From NCBI GenBank assembly GCA_041686935.1, contig JAWLCW010000010.1, positions 119,214-183,213 on the forward strand: 64,000 bases of DNA. Reading direction: 5' to 3'. This DNA comes from Mariniphaga sp041686935. GTDB lineage: Bacteria > Bacteroidota > Bacteroidia > Bacteroidales > Prolixibacteraceae. Positions 33,754-42,700 of the stretch are shown piece by piece. The translations under genes and the position numbers were made by a program. The first letter of the stretch is position 1. Every line of letters begins with the position of its first letter. The notes beneath the pieces are model-generated. The model worked only from the letters and a program-made list of their open reading frames with translations, was not told where the DNA came from and ran no database searches.

Positions 33754-34701
33754 ATGAAACACTTCACTTCAGTAAAAGATATTCCCAATTTAAAAAAGGC
33801 GGTAGAAATTGCCTTTGATGTAAAGAAAAACAAATTCGCATACCAGCATCTGGGGAAGAACAAAACCATGGTGCTGATATTTTTTAATTCCAGTTTACGC
33901 ACACGCCTAAGTACCCAAAAAGCAGCCATGAATCTGGGAATGAATACCATGGTAATGAATGTAAGCGAGGACGGCTGGCAGCTTGAATCGGAACTGGGTG
34001 TTGTAATGGACGGCGACAAGCCGGAACACCTGAAAGAAGCCATTCCTGTAATCGGAAAATATTGCGAAGTGATTGGTGTGCGTGCTTTTGCCAAATTTCA
34101 GAATAAAGAGGATGATTACGCCGAAAAAATTCTGAACCAGTTTATCGCCTATGCAGGTGTGCCTGTTGTAAGCATGGAAGGCGCCACCCGGCATCCGTTG
34201 CAAAGTTATGCCGATTTGGTAACCATCGAAGAGTTCAAAACAAAAGAACGGCCCAAAGTGGTTCTTACCTGGGCGCCGCACCCGAAGGCATTGCCGCAGG
34301 CTGTAGCCAATTCCTTCGTTGAATGGATGCGCGAAACCGATTACGAACTGGTGGTAACCCATCCCGAAGGTTATGAACTGGCGCCGGAATTTATGAGCAA
34401 TGTAAAAGTGGAATACGACCAGAAAAAAGCTTTTGAAGGTGCAGATTTCATTTATGCCAAAAACTGGGCATCTTATACCAGCTACGGGCAAATTCTTTCC
34501 AAAGATTTTGGCTGGACAGTGAACGAAGAAAAAATGGCTTTAACCAACAACGGTAAATTTATGCACTGCCTGCCGGTTCGACGAAATGTGGTGGTAACCG
34601 ACGGCGTTCTCGATGGTCCTACTTCCATTGTGGTGGAACAAGCAGCCAATCGCGAGATTACGGCACAAGCTGTTTTGAAAATGATTTTGGAAGATGGTTA
34701 A
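33754..34701 (+). CDS. argF': N-succinylornithine carbamoyltransferase
   Basis: This transcarbamylase converts N-succinylornithine and carbamoyl phosphate to N-succinylcitrulline. The 315-residue protein has the carbamoyl-phosphate loop FFNSSLRTRLST, the ATRHPLQSYADL segment and the C-terminal HCLPVRRN motif. Residue 90, in the segment VVMDGDKPEHL, is proline. The Bacteroides fragilis succinylornithine enzyme has Pro90 at this place, whereas acetylornithine enzymes have Glu, so the succinyl form is indicated. ArgG and ArgH would act after a deacylase not found here. Confidence 0.88.
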   Translation: MKHFTSVKDIPNLKKAVEIAFDVKKNKFAYQHLGKNKTMVLIFFNSSLRTRLSTQKAAMNLGMNTMVMNVSEDGWQLESELGVVMDGDKPEHLKEAIPVIGKYCEVIGVRAFAKFQNKEDDYAEKILNQFIAYAGVPVVSMEGATRHPLQSYADLVTIEEFKTKERPKVVLTWAPHPKALPQAVANSFVEWMRETDYELVVTHPEGYELAPEFMSNVKVEYDQKKAFEGADFIYAKNWASYTSYGQILSKDFGWTVNEEKMALTNNGKFMHCLPVRRNVVVTDGVLDGPTSIVVEQAANREITAQAVLKMILEDG

Positions 34702-34716
34702 GAAGTCGTAATTTTG
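34686..34716 (+). promoter_or_regulatory. Promoter of the relBE-hisA segment
   Basis: TTTG (34686-34689), 19 bp and TAATTTTG (34709-34716) are an exact promoter match. It starts inside the 3' end of argF' and lies 18 bp before the antitoxin ATG. Confidence 0.75.
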
Positions 34717-34733
34717 TGACAGATATTAGCGTT

Positions 34734-34949
34734 ATGAAGTCCATTACCATCGATATTTCAGATAAGGTTTACAAGACATTCCGGGATTTTTTGGAATTGT
34801 TGCCCAAAGACAGTTTTAAAATTTACGATAACGACCCGGATGAATTGACCGCTGAAGAAGAAAAGGCTTACTATTCAGTGCAGAAGAAAATTGAAAAGGG
34901 AGACTTTAGCGACTTTGAAGATTGGGATGATTTGAAAAAGAAGTTTTGA
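34734..34949 (+). CDS. RelB-like antitoxin
   Basis: The 71-residue acidic protein begins MKSITIDISDKVYKTFRDFL, resembling a ribbon-helix-helix dimerisation segment, and ends in an acidic toxin-covering tail (DFSDFEDWDDLKKKF). I take the ATG at 34734 rather than the GTG at 34716, which overlaps the -7 element. The next start codon overlaps its stop (TGATG). Confidence 0.65.
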   Translation: MKSITIDISDKVYKTFRDFLELLPKDSFKIYDNDPDELTAEEEKAYYSVQKKIEKGDFSDFEDWDDLKKKF

Positions 34950-35218
34950 TGTACTCCCTGGTTATTCATAAAAAAGCTGCAAAATTTTTGAAATCCCGTA
35001 ATTCCTCCACGAAAAGTATTATTGGTGAAAAGCTGGAATTATTAAAAATAAATCCTTACGCACATCCGCTACTTGATATTAAGAAACTTAAAGGAGTTGA
35101 GAACGTTTTTCGACTGAGAGTAGGAACCATCAGAATTATATATCAGCTTGAAGAACAGGAATTACTGATTTTAGTGATTTCAGCAGGTGGAAGAGGAGAT
35201 GTTTATAAAAAGAAATGA
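34949..35218 (+). CDS. RelE/ParE-family toxin
   Basis: The 89-residue basic protein (MYSLVIHKKAAKFLKSRNSS, then LKGVENVFRLRVGTIRIIYQ and ISAGGRGDVYKK) has the typical RelE/ParE fold signature of a compact alpha-beta mRNA interferase or gyrase inhibitor. It overlaps the antitoxin stop and its own stop overlaps the hisA start (ATGATG). Thus the toxin and a histidine gene are translationally coupled, which is unusual. Confidence 0.75.
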   Translation: MYSLVIHKKAAKFLKSRNSSTKSIIGEKLELLKINPYAHPLLDIKKLKGVENVFRLRVGTIRIIYQLEEQELLILVISAGGRGDVYKKK

Positions 35219-35958
35219 TGGAAAGTAAAATCGAAATAATCCCGGCCATCGATATTATTGGCGGAAAGTGTGTGCGGCTTTCGCAGGGCGATTACGACCG
35301 CAAAACCGTTTACAACGAAAATCCACTGGAAGTGGCCCGTATGTTTGAGGATGCCGGACTGAAAAGATTGCACCTGGTGGATTTGGACGGCGCCAAAGCC
35401 AAACATATTGTGAACTACAAAGTATTGGAGCAGATTGCATCCATAACAAATTTGGTCATCGATTTTGGCGGCGGACTGAAATCGGATGAAGACCTGAAAG
35501 TTGCTTTTGAATCGGGGGCAGCCATGGTTACCGGCGGAAGCATTGCCGTTAAAGAGCCTGAAATCTTTTTAAGCTGGCTCGAAAAATTTGGCAGCGAAAA
35601 AATCATCCTCGGCGCCGATGCCAAAGATGGAAATATTGCCGTGAGCGGCTGGCAGGAGAGTACTGAACTATCAGTAATTGAATTCATTGCTGAATTTCAT
35701 GAAAAAGGAATCTCCAAAGTCATTTCTACCGACATCAGCCGCGACGGAATGCTCACCGGGCCGGCGTTTGAATTGTACGCTGAAATTATGGAAACCTTAC
35801 CCAAAGTAGAAATTATTGCCAGTGGCGGCATTGCTTCCATGGACGATATTTATAAACTTGCTGAAATGGGCGTGTCGGGTGTCATTACCGGAAAGGCAAT
35901 TTATGAAGGAAAAATTAGTTTAAAGGATATCGAAAGATATAACCAATATTGGCTATAA
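35215..35958 (+). CDS. hisA: Phosphoribosylformimino-AICAR ribotide isomerase
   Basis: HisA catalyses the Amadori isomerisation of ProFAR in histidine synthesis. The 247-residue (beta/alpha)8 barrel has the first catalytic Asp in IIPAIDIIGGKCVRLSQGDY, the phosphate-binding DFGGGL and ITGKAIYEG, and the second Asp in VISTDISRDGMLTGPA. Two ATGs (35215 and 35218) are possible; both overlap the toxin stop. The first of three repeated palindromes overlaps its stop codon. HisG, D, C, B and H are not in the window. Confidence 0.93.
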   Translation: MMESKIEIIPAIDIIGGKCVRLSQGDYDRKTVYNENPLEVARMFEDAGLKRLHLVDLDGAKAKHIVNYKVLEQIASITNLVIDFGGGLKSDEDLKVAFESGAAMVTGGSIAVKEPEIFLSWLEKFGSEKIILGADAKDGNIAVSGWQESTELSVIEFIAEFHEKGISKVISTDISRDGMLTGPAFELYAEIMETLPKVEIIASGGIASMDDIYKLAEMGVSGVITGKAIYEGKISLKDIERYNQYWL

Positions 35959-36019
35959 TTATTAAATATAACTATTTTTGGTTATATTTTAATTTTATAA
36001 CCTTTTTTGGTTATATTTG
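35939..36019. promoter_or_regulatory. Three palindromic sites at 29-bp period before the satD-like gene
   Basis: Sites at 35939-35961, 35968-35990 and 35997-36019 share ATAACY-N6-GGYTATAnTT. Site 3 is a perfect ATAACC / GGTTAT palindrome and contains a TATATTTG -7 element (36012-36019); site 1 overlaps the hisA stop. Start-to-start distance is 29 bp each time. This looks like an operator array, probably for the HTH protein encoded just downstream. Confidence 0.7.
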
Positions 36020-36023
36020 TACT

Positions 36024-36659
36024 GTGAAAAAGAATAAACAAATAGCCGTAATAACAGGAGACATTGTAAATTCCTCAGCTTTAAATGAAGCTCAGAAGAA
36101 GTTTATCCAAAACGGGATTGAGCAATTTATGCACGAGGGAATTCTTCTGAAGCCAAGGTTTTACAGGGGAGACAGTTTTCAACTGGCTGTGAAACCAGTG
36201 AATGCATTGTTGCTGGCTTTAAAGTTCAGAATGGAAGTTCGGAGGGAAAATGAGGCTGCTGACCTTAGAACCTCTATTGGTATTGGTGAAGTTTCTTCCT
36301 GGAATGAAGATGTTTTATTGGCTGATGGTCCTGCTTTTATTCTTTCAGGCAAAAACCTGGACAGTTTAAAAAAGAAAGACCTCAATATCATTATTGTAAC
36401 AGGAAATAATGAACTGGATAGTGAACTGGAAACCTATTGTTATATGGCTGATGCCTTGTTAAAAAATCTCACATCAGTTCAGGCGAATATGTTGTTTTAC
36501 AGGCTGAACAGTTTATCTCAGGAACAGGTTGGAGAATTACTTCAGATTTCTCAGCCATCGGTTAGTAAAACGCTGAAAGCCGCTAACTGGAAAGTAATTG
36601 AGAAGTTTCTGGAACGCTACAAACAAATAATTGAAAAACACTATGGAAACTTTGAATAG
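36024..36659 (+). CDS. SatD-family protein with C-terminal HTH
   Basis: The 211-residue protein begins (GTG start) KKNKQIAVITGDIVNSSALN, matching SatD-family proteins, followed by PRFYRGDSFQLAV and a segment reminiscent of nucleotide-cyclase-like folds (RTSIGIGEVSSW). The C-terminal part (LTSVQANMLFYRLNSLSQ, then EQVGELLQISQPSVSKTLKA) is a helix-turn-helix. SatD was named from the Streptococcus mutans sat acid-tolerance operon; its biochemical role is unknown. It overlaps the DUF3307 gene by 17 bp. I reject the upstream in-frame start because it would lie in the repeat region. Confidence 0.75.
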   Translation: MKKNKQIAVITGDIVNSSALNEAQKKFIQNGIEQFMHEGILLKPRFYRGDSFQLAVKPVNALLLALKFRMEVRRENEAADLRTSIGIGEVSSWNEDVLLADGPAFILSGKNLDSLKKKDLNIIIVTGNNELDSELETYCYMADALLKNLTSVQANMLFYRLNSLSQEQVGELLQISQPSVSKTLKAANWKVIEKFLERYKQIIEKHYGNFE

Positions 36660-37347
36660 CGTTTTTTTACCTCTGTTGACCGGTCACCTGATTGCCGATT
36701 TCTGGCTGCAGCCTGACACATGGGTGCAGCATAAAAGGGAAAACGGATGGAAGTCGAAAAAGCTGATTTTACATGCCGGGCTTGCTTCAATTCTTCCGGT
36801 TATTTTTACATTTCAGTTAAACTTGTGGTGGTTTTTTCCGGTTATTTTTGTGCTTCATTTTATTACCGACTTTTTTAAGTCGAAGTTACCTGATACAATT
36901 CGGACTTTTCTGATTGACCAGCTTTTGCATGTTGCAGTGCTGTGGGTTTTGGCTGTTTTTGCAACCGATGCAAAAATTGCGGAAAATGCAGCGACATTTT
37001 GGGTGTATGCTGCCGGGTTTGTTCTGGTCACCAATCCGGCAGGAATTTTCACAGGCATGTTTTTGACGGTTGTAATACCGGATAAGAATAAAAAGAACAA
37101 ACATGATATTTCAGCGTGGATTGGTATTCTGGAACGATTACTTATCCTGATTTTTATTTTGGCCAGCCAATTTGCTTCAATTGGTTTTCTTATTGCTGCC
37201 AAATCCATTTTCCGTTTTAATGATACCCGGGAGGACGGAAATATAAAAGCGGAATACTTTCTTTTGGGAACGCTGATTTCGTTTACTTTAGCTATTATTG
37301 TGGGATTGGCAATAAACTGGCTGTTGTCATCAGAAAAATTTCTTTAA
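36643..37347 (+). CDS. DUF3307 integral membrane protein
   Basis: The 234-residue protein has about six to seven hydrophobic segments (FLPLLTGHLIADFWLQP, LWWFFPVIFVLHFITDFF, HVAVLWVLAVFATDA and others) and the DUF3307 signature HLIADFWLQ with His/Asp residues in the first helix and HFITDFFKSK later. DUF3307 proteins often accompany SatD-like proteins. Function unknown; a membrane transporter or metal/phosphate enzyme is possible. It lies between hisA and hisF. Confidence 0.75.
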   Translation: METLNSVFLPLLTGHLIADFWLQPDTWVQHKRENGWKSKKLILHAGLASILPVIFTFQLNLWWFFPVIFVLHFITDFFKSKLPDTIRTFLIDQLLHVAVLWVLAVFATDAKIAENAATFWVYAAGFVLVTNPAGIFTGMFLTVVIPDKNKKNKHDISAWIGILERLLILIFILASQFASIGFLIAAKSIFRFNDTREDGNIKAEYFLLGTLISFTLAIIVGLAINWLLSSEKFL

Positions 37348-37379
37348 ACTTTGAACATTTCCCGAAGGGATGCCTTCGG
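37342..37379 (+). repeat. Dispersed 15-mer and REP-like hairpin before hisF
   Basis: CTTTAAACTTTGAAC (37342-37356) repeats the sequence before argD. A perfect hairpin CCGAAGG / CCTTCGG with a 4-nt loop (37362-37379) follows, directly ahead of the hisF start. Confidence 0.6.
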
Positions 37380-37398
37380 CAAAACTCAGAACTGTTTT

Positions 37399-38154
37399 AT
37401 GCTAGCAAAAAGAATCATACCGTGTCTCGATATCCGCGACGGACAAACCGTTAAGGGGATAAATTTTGTGGATATAAAAGAAGTGGGCGACCCGGTGGAG
37501 TTGGGTGCCAAATATGCTGCCGACGGAGCAGATGAACTGGTTTTCCTCGACATCACGGCCACGCACGAAGGTCGCAAAACTTTTGTTGAACTGGTGAAAC
37601 GAATTGCCGCTCATCTGAACATTCCGTTCACCGTAGGCGGCGGAATCAGTGAACTGAGCGATGCCGACAAGTTGCTCAGCGCTGGTGCCGATAAAATTTC
37701 CATAAATTCTTCGGCAGTTCGTAATCCGCAGTTGATTGACAATCTGGCCAAAAGTTTCGGAAGCCAGTTTGTAGTGGTGGCCATTGATGCACGAGGCGAC
37801 GAAAATAACCACTGGACAGTAACGGTAAACGGCGGGCGCATTCCAACCGAAAAAGAGTTGTTCTCGTGGGCTAAAGAAGCCGAAGACCGCGGTGCTGGTG
37901 AAATCCTGTTTACCTCAATGAACCACGACGGAACCAAAAACGGATTCGCCAACGAACAGCTTGCCCAACTGGCCGATTCTTTGAGAATACCTGTCATTGC
38001 CTCTGGCGGGGCCGGTGCCAAAGAGCACTTTGTGGATGTTTTCACCAAAGGAAAAGCCGACGCCGGGCTGGCAGCCAGTATTTTTCATTACAACGAAATT
38101 CCCATTTCCGAGCTAAAGCAATATTTACGGGAACAGGGAATTGTGGTGCGTTAA
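37399..38154 (+). CDS. hisF: Imidazole glycerol phosphate synthase, cyclase subunit
   Basis: HisF uses ammonia from HisH to make IGP and AICAR. The 251-residue (beta/alpha)8 barrel begins MLAKRIIPCLDIRDGQTVKG (catalytic Asp in CLDIRDG) and has LVFLDITATHEGR, VGGGISELSD and the second catalytic Asp in FTSMNHDGTKNG. The ATG at 37399 is the family start; upstream codons are read from repeat sequence. HisH is absent from the window, so its partner is encoded elsewhere. Confidence 0.94.
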   Translation: MLAKRIIPCLDIRDGQTVKGINFVDIKEVGDPVELGAKYAADGADELVFLDITATHEGRKTFVELVKRIAAHLNIPFTVGGGISELSDADKLLSAGADKISINSSAVRNPQLIDNLAKSFGSQFVVVAIDARGDENNHWTVTVNGGRIPTEKELFSWAKEAEDRGAGEILFTSMNHDGTKNGFANEQLAQLADSLRIPVIASGGAGAKEHFVDVFTKGKADAGLAASIFHYNEIPISELKQYLREQGIVVR

Positions 38155-38191
38155 ATTGTAAATCGTTAAATTCGCGGCAAAATTTATACAA

Positions 38192-38809
38192 ATGAATCCA
38201 TTTTCAGGAATTGAGCAAATCGACTTTAGTAAGCTGAACGGACTGGTTCCGGCAGTTATTCAGGATAATTCAACCCAAAAAGTATTAATGGTGGGTTTTA
38301 TGAACAAGGAAGCCCTGGAAAAAACAGAAGAATTAGGAAAAGTTACTTTTTTCAGCCGCACCAAAAACCGGTTGTGGACCAAAGGGGAAGAATCGGGAAA
38401 TTTTTTGAATGTGGTTTCCATTCTGGTGGATTGCGATAATGATACGCTGCTGATTAAAGCGAATCCCGTTGGTCCGGTTTGCCATACCGGAGCCGACACC
38501 TGCTTTTTCGAAACAAATAAAGCATCTGATATTGATTTCCTGAGCTACCTGCAGAATTTCATCGACAAACGCAAAAAGGAAATGCCCGAAGGTTCTTATA
38601 CCACTTCGCTTTTTAAAGAGGGAACTGCCAAAATTTCCCAGAAAGTAGGAGAGGAGGCAGTGGAAACCATAATAGGTGCCATGGCCAACGACAACGAAAA
38701 CTTAATTTACGAAGCCGGTGATTTGTTGTACCACCTCTTTGTTTTACTGGCACACAAAGGATATCGTATCGAGGATGTGGTTAATGAATTAAAAAAGAGG
38801 CATTCCTGA
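38192..38809 (+). CDS. hisIE: Bifunctional phosphoribosyl-AMP cyclohydrolase / phosphoribosyl-ATP pyrophosphatase
   Basis: HisIE performs the second and third steps of histidine synthesis. The 205 residues contain the HisI domain (VPAVIQDNSTQKVLMVGFMN, TFFSRTKNRLWTKGEESGN, zinc-binding VDCDNDTLL and CHTGADTCF) and the HisE domain from about residue 125 (KEGTAKISQKVGEEAVETII, YEAGDLLYHLFVLL). It ends the rightward amino-acid block. Confidence 0.94.
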   Translation: MNPFSGIEQIDFSKLNGLVPAVIQDNSTQKVLMVGFMNKEALEKTEELGKVTFFSRTKNRLWTKGEESGNFLNVVSILVDCDNDTLLIKANPVGPVCHTGADTCFFETNKASDIDFLSYLQNFIDKRKKEMPEGSYTTSLFKEGTAKISQKVGEEAVETIIGAMANDNENLIYEAGDLLYHLFVLLAHKGYRIEDVVNELKKRHS

Positions 38810-38975
38810 TTGAATTGGTCCTAACTTTCTATTTTTAAGATTATTGCAGAAATATTTCTTTATATAATTTAAAGAGATATTTTCCAGAACATTGTTTTGT
38901 AACATAGTTTCAAAACATAACTGTAAAACATTTGAGATTTTTTATCATTTTTCAGGAGTTTTCCGATATAGTTGG

Positions 38976-38983
38976 TAGTTTTG
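38976..38983 (+). promoter_or_regulatory. Putative -7 element of the 39.0-kb hypothetical gene
   Basis: TAGTTTTG fits TAnnTTTG, 33 bp before the ATG; -33 not clear. Confidence 0.4.
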
Positions 38984-39015
38984 TAAGTACTGCTAATACA
39001 ATAAAAAACTGTATC

Positions 39016-39696
39016 ATGGAAACCGCAACAGCATGTCCAACCAGCACTGCCACAATCCTGGCCTGTCAAAAAATCGCAAAGTCGTTTAAAGAAAACATTT
39101 ATGAATTGTCAAGAATCCGGGAGGAATGGGATCCGGAGTACGCTACCTCTTTAAATGTCTGGATAAACGACACCATTGAAAAGTATTATGCTGAAAATCT
39201 CGACAGCGTGTATGAAAAAAAGTACCGTGAATGGCACGAGGTGATGGTGGCCGGGTTGCAAAGCCTGAAAGTTCTTCGTGCAGCTTTAAAAGTGGACTTT
39301 AAGAATGACAAATCCTTTTCAAAAGAAGTGTTTAAAAAGCTTGGATACAGTGATTATTTCAGTGATGCAAAGAATGGCGATCACCTGAGTCTTTATAAAT
39401 TTTTATCTACGTTTGTTAGCAATCTTGATGAGGATACAAAGCAAAAAATTATCCGTAAAGGTGTACCGGAGTCGCTGTTTGATAAAATTTTTGAAACTGC
39501 CCGGCAAATAGAGGAATACAAATGCTGTTTTGAAGCATTGGAAAGTGAAAACGAACTGAATACCTACGCTCAAAAAGAGGTGGCTGAGATTTATGATACC
39601 ATTCAGGATATCTGCCGCATTGCTGTCGCCTATTTTCAGTTCGACCCGGTTAAACGAGACGAATTTAATTTCTACAAAGTAATGGTCAATCTTTAA
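39016..39696 (+). CDS. Hypothetical alpha-helical protein
   Basis: No family is recognised. The 226-residue protein starts METATACPTSTATILACQ, with three further Cys in IEEYKCCFEAL and QDICRIA. It is predicted from residue pattern to be almost wholly helical and soluble, with many Glu/Lys/Tyr residues and no signal peptide. The ATG at 39016 gives a polar N-terminus and follows a promoter-like element; the open frame begins further upstream in AT-rich sequence. Monocistronic, closed by a bidirectional terminator. Confidence 0.6.
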   Translation: METATACPTSTATILACQKIAKSFKENIYELSRIREEWDPEYATSLNVWINDTIEKYYAENLDSVYEKKYREWHEVMVAGLQSLKVLRAALKVDFKNDKSFSKEVFKKLGYSDYFSDAKNGDHLSLYKFLSTFVSNLDEDTKQKIIRKGVPESLFDKIFETARQIEEYKCCFEALESENELNTYAQKEVAEIYDTIQDICRIAVAYFQFDPVKRDEFNFYKVMVNL

Positions 39697-39716
39697 ACTG
39701 TCTGATAATTAACTTT

Positions 39717-39758
39717 TAAAAACGGTCTGCCGACATTTGCCGGCAGGTCGTTTTTTTT
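39717..39758. terminator. Bidirectional terminator
   Basis: AAACG-GT-CTGCCG pairs with CGGCAG-GT-CGTTT (one internal GT/GT mismatch) with A and T tracts on both sides. It serves the hypothetical gene (+) and the large minus-strand gene. Confidence 0.8.
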
Positions 39759-42700
39759 AATTCCCCTTAAACAACGGATCGGCGCCAATAGTACCCAATA
39801 ACTCACCCAAATATGCTTCAGATTTCACGTATTTTAATCGGGATTCTGCTGTTTTGAGCCGCTGGTTAATGTGCATTTTTTTTACCAGGACCTGATTGTT
39901 GGGCTCTTCTATAAAATCTTTCAGGTATTGAACCTGCTTATGCAGAAAGGCAGAATCTTTTTGCTGTTTTAGTATTAATCTATCTTTGTACCAATCAGTT
40001 TGCAAAACATATTCTCTGTCAAATTCTTTTCTTAATTCCGGGTTGTTCAGTTCTTTTCCTTCGTATTGACCGTACGCCATTATACTCAGTAAAATTTTCA
40101 GTGGTGGAATTGCGGCTTCCACACTTCCTTCTTCAAAATATCTTAATGCTACTTTTTGCTGGGCCTCCACAATGTTTTTGATGCCATCCACATAATCTTC
40201 CATGCTTTGAAGCTCGGGATGCAGCATTTCGTCGTTAAAAACTTCAAGCGGTTCGTCAAAAAGTTTATTCATACACCGGAAGGCAAAGTTTTTATTGATT
40301 CTGTAACCCAAACGGCTTGCCAGAATTTTTTCACCGTTGTATTCAAAGTCTTCCAGCTTATCAAGGCAGTTATGTTTTATCAGTTTTTTGGCATCCCTGT
40401 CTTCCGGTTCCAGGCGGGCCCAGATTTCAGGAATAAGAATACTGATGTCGTGATCAAAACGATTTTTTTGGCCAACATATCCTGCTGCAGAGCTGAACCC
40501 CTGATATTCTGAAAGAATATAGGAAAGTAGCGCATTGTTTAAATCGGTGGTAGGTACCAGCATGTTAAACGGACCTTTGGTAAGAGCTCCTTCAGACCCG
40601 GCGCCGGTGGTTGATGGCGATTTACCAGTGAGTGAACAAATGAAATCCATAAACAACTCGGGGATTTCCTGGTAGTGAATGGGATTATAAACACTTAACG
40701 GGCGAATTCCCTTTTTTCTGTCCGACGGGTTGTTCCTCCGTCCAGGAAGGACTGCATTCACCGGGAAATGAACCGGTTCATCTTTGGGTATTTTTCTGAA
40801 AAGTCTTACTCCCATTTCGGCCAAATGGTTTTCCTGGTTTTCATTTTTGAACAAATTGCGTTGCAGATAGCGTGGGTTATTGGTAGGAAATCCGTCCACA
40901 ATTCGGGGGTGGGAAGGAGCAACAAAGAAACAATCTTTATGTCCTTCAGCCGCTTTTTTTATGAGTTGCTGAACCGGCTCGGTGTATTCATCGTATCGGG
41001 TGGTATCCTCATACAATTCAATGGCATCTTTTTGTGTGAGCGGCTCATAATTGGTTAAAAATGTATTGTTGCGAACAATGTCGGCTTCGGCTTCCTTGTC
41101 GTATCCTCTAATGATTGCCTCATCGGGTCGCTGGAATAAATGGCTTTCGCAGTTGACAACCAGTTTGACACTTTTATTTTGATATTCCGGGTTAAGATGA
41201 TTTAACCGGTTTGCGGGAAGAGTAACGGAAGCTGTTATGTCATCTTCCATTTGAATTTTCCGGCTGGGAATAAAGTCAGAACGCAGTTTGTGCAGGTACC
41301 ACTTACCTTCAGGACTGAACCCAATACGCACATAGCTGGCAACTATTTTATTGTGTTTGTAACGAAGTGCATTTCCGTCCCGTCCATTCACAATTTCCAC
41401 ATTCAAATATTCTTTCCAGGGGCCTGTATCCTGCTGTGTACGGTACATCCTTTTAATATACAAAGCCAGGGTTTTAACATGTGTGGGAATACTTTCCAAA
41501 AATTGATTGTATTCATCAGTGTATTGATCCGATGGAGTAAGCAGTTTAACAGCAGAGCCCAAAGTGCGGTGAGGGCTTAAAAACGGCCGCGATGGTCGTG
41601 CATCAGGATAAATGGTTTTCCAGCGCTTCATGTAATCGTAATTTATGAGCATATCTACCATTTCCGAATCTTTTTCCAAATTTTGGATGTAGAAAGAACC
41701 ATATTTGATGGCATTCTGCATTGATTTGGAAATTTCCGATTTTCCACCGCCTGAAACGGTACTTGGTTTGTGACAGAACATACCTTCGGGTGCTGTATCT
41801 ACAATACGCCACAGTTTTTGTTCAGGATGTTTTACAAGTTCAAATTTGTGGCCTGTTGGGTGCACATAGGTCTTTTCGGGCGAAAGTTTTAGTTTTTGTA
41901 CTTTGTCGTCATGCAACCAGGTTACCGTCGCTTTTTCAACATCAATATCTGCATGTTCATGGATATATATAATGTTGGGATATTTTTTATCTATGGCGTA
42001 ATTTTCAGGCATTACATCAATTTTTCCTTCGAGCAGTTTTTTAACTTCTTCAAACGAATACTTACGATTGAATTTTCCTGAAAAAGGTTCTCCATAAATG
42101 TTGTCACCCATATTTCCGCAGGGAAATGCAATAGCGCCGCCGGCATGTTCTTCCTCCACAATGCCGTAAAGGTTAGCCGAATAGCTTATTTGGGTTTTAA
42201 TCTCTTTTTTTGAATAGCCGTAGTAATTGTCTGCAATCAAAGTTACAACTACACCCCGTTCGTCGCGGCATGTAACTTTAAAGGCGCCCCCGTCATTATA
42301 CAATTCGTTTTCATCGGTCCAGCACATGCCGTCCCGGCGTTGTCTTTCGGTGGCATCATTGCAATGTGGCAATCCAACGTCTTTCTTTTTTAATTTAGTA
42401 AGTTGAGGAGCAAGTATTATGCATCCGGTATGCCCTGTCCAGTGGTCAATATCGAGCGCTGCATCGTTCTCGGCCAGATTGTGGTCGCCGGCGTTTCCAA
42501 AAATAGTTTCCACAAAATCGAGATTACTTACCAGGTTGCCGGGTGCAAAAAACCGAACTTCCATGCTTTTCTCGCTAATTACTCCTTTCACTTCCGGGCA
42601 AACCACCGGACGCAGAAGCAGCGAAACCATTGTTTTTGCCTTATTTTTTTGGTTGGCAGTGAATGGCAGAATATTCATTTCGTCTGAAGGATGAAGAGCA

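Noticed and set aside
35949..36023. Upstream start for the SatD-like protein inside the palindrome array
   Set aside because: The extra 25 residues are encoded by the repeats themselves (WLYFNF, FFGYIC). SatD homology starts at the GTG at 36024.
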